A model generated the notes under the pieces. That model made no database searches. It was not told where the DNA came from and saw only the letters and a program-made list of their open reading frames with translations. DNA of 64,000 nt from positions 682,001 to 746,000 of the forward strand of contig NZXX01000002.1 in NCBI GenBank assembly GCA_002702065.1, in the 5' to 3' direction. The position numbers and the translations under genes were made by a program. Numbering within the stretch: the stretch's first letter is position 1; the number at the start of each line of letters is the position of its first letter. Below are positions 63,403 through 64,000 of this stretch, piece after piece. The stretch comes from Anaerolineaceae bacterium (GTDB lineage: Bacteria > Chloroflexota > Anaerolineae > Aggregatilineales > Phototrophicaceae).

Positions 63403-64000
63403 TCGCTGCGTACCGGTGTCAGATAGGCACTCAGCTTCTGAACAATGGTCGCCTGAATCTGCTCGACACTTTGCAGGGCGCTGATGCGAACCCAGCGATC
63501 TGGGTCTTCCTCAATCAGCGCCTGATACCCCTTATACACGCGCTGGTGAAAAGCCAGTTCCATGTCATCCAGCCGGTTCCATTCCTCACCAAACAGCGAC
63601 GCCTGCTTGCGGCGTTCCAGCCCCTGTTCGGCGGTGATATCCAGAAACAGGGTCAGGTCTGGTTTGAGTCCGCCGGTCGCGAAGGTGACGATGGCGCGCA
63701 GCACGTCCAGGTCAAGCTGATGACCGTAACCCTGATAGGCCAGCGTGGAATCATAAAAGCGGTCACAAATGACGAGACCGCCTTTTTGCAGGTGGGGGCG
63801 CAGCACTTCGGCGACAAGCTGTGCGCGCGACGCGTTGTAGAGCAGTAGTTCGGTTGTCGGGTGCATCGCTGTGTTGTCGAGGTTGTGCAGCACCTCGCGG
63901 ATCTGGTCGCCGATTTCGGTGCCGCCGGGTTCACGCGTCAGCAGCACCTCATAACCGGCTTGCCGCAGCCAGTCCGCAGCAAGCCGGGCCTGGGTGGTTT
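63399..64000 (-). CDS. tmk: Thymidylate kinase, N-terminus beyond the window
   Basis: About 200 residues are visible; the gene runs off the right edge. The edge of the window reads KTTQARLAADWLRQAGYEV in frame, so the missing part is only the first ten to fifteen residues including most of the P-loop. LLTREPGGTEIGDQIR (DR-x-type TMP-binding Arg), CDRFYDSTLAYQGYGHQLD and LTLFLDITAEQGLERRK identify TMP kinase, which phosphorylates dTMP to dTDP. The reading frame from 63947 (an internal start) understates the gene. Confidence 0.95.
   Translation of the reverse strand, partial: TTQARLAADWLRQAGYEVLLTREPGGTEIGDQIREVLHNLDNTAMHPTTELLLYNASRAQLVAEVLRPHLQKGGLVICDRFYDSTLAYQGYGHQLDLDVLRAIVTFATGGLKPDLTLFLDITAEQGLERRKQASLFGEEWNRLDDMELAFHQRVYKGYQALIEEDPDRWVRISALQSVEQIQATIVQKLSAYLTPVRSD

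Overview
The window looks like chromosomal DNA of a free-living, moderately GC-rich bacterium, most likely Chloroflexota of the Anaerolineae type. That is an inference from protein style, with no rRNA present to prove it: multi-GAF sensors, SH3, PKD, fasciclin and DUF4397 secreted proteins, two ClpC ATPases, PASTA-less Ser/Thr kinases and TIR-FGE fusions. Coding density is high. I see no rRNA, tRNA, CRISPR array, insertion sequence or prophage.

Layout. 1-4.05 kb: a secreted SH3 protein, a methyltransferase/DinB pair and a Sua5-type tRNA threonylcarbamoyladenylate synthase. 4.15-8.1 kb: three tandem, overlapping paralogues of a family I do not recognise. 8.3-15.1 kb: two ClpC-type unfoldases flanking an S1-domain protein. 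15.2-23.4 kb (minus strand): a helix-hairpin-helix membrane protein, two paralogous GT-C-like membrane proteins, a single-domain receiver next to a threonine-synthase-like enzyme, and an APH-type kinase. 23.5-26.4 kb (plus): moaA, a low-GC small membrane protein and an MFS transporter.

26.4-48.0 kb (minus) is the most remarkable part: eleven tightly packed genes, many joined by ATGA/GTGA overlaps. Two single-domain receivers are followed by five GAF proteins without any output domain, four of them membrane-anchored. Then come a 2399-residue sensor hybrid kinase (eight GAFs, one PAS, two receivers), a threonine synthase fused to a receiver domain, a receiver-histidine kinase and a DMT/EamA transporter. 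I read this as one sensory operon whose only recognisable enzymatic target is threonine synthesis, with a possible exporter at its end. The neighbouring threonine-synthase-like gene plus free-standing receiver at 20.8-22.4 kb is an unfused parallel.

48.4-64 kb: a cyclophilin, two secreted proteins sharing a C-terminal domain (one with three 246-bp PKD repeats), a tandem thioredoxin, a Ser/Thr kinase, a TIR-TM-FGE protein, a fasciclin/DUF4397 protein, a glycosidase-SDR-cyclase-rhodanese operon, a small T5orf172-type protein behind a palindromic operator, a DUF2304-like protein overlapping a convergent rhomboid protease, an FmdB-type zinc ribbon, and the C-terminal part of thymidylate kinase.

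Start codons were chosen by Shine-Dalgarno position and family alignment, so several differ from the longest open frame. Promoter and terminator calls come from reading by eye.
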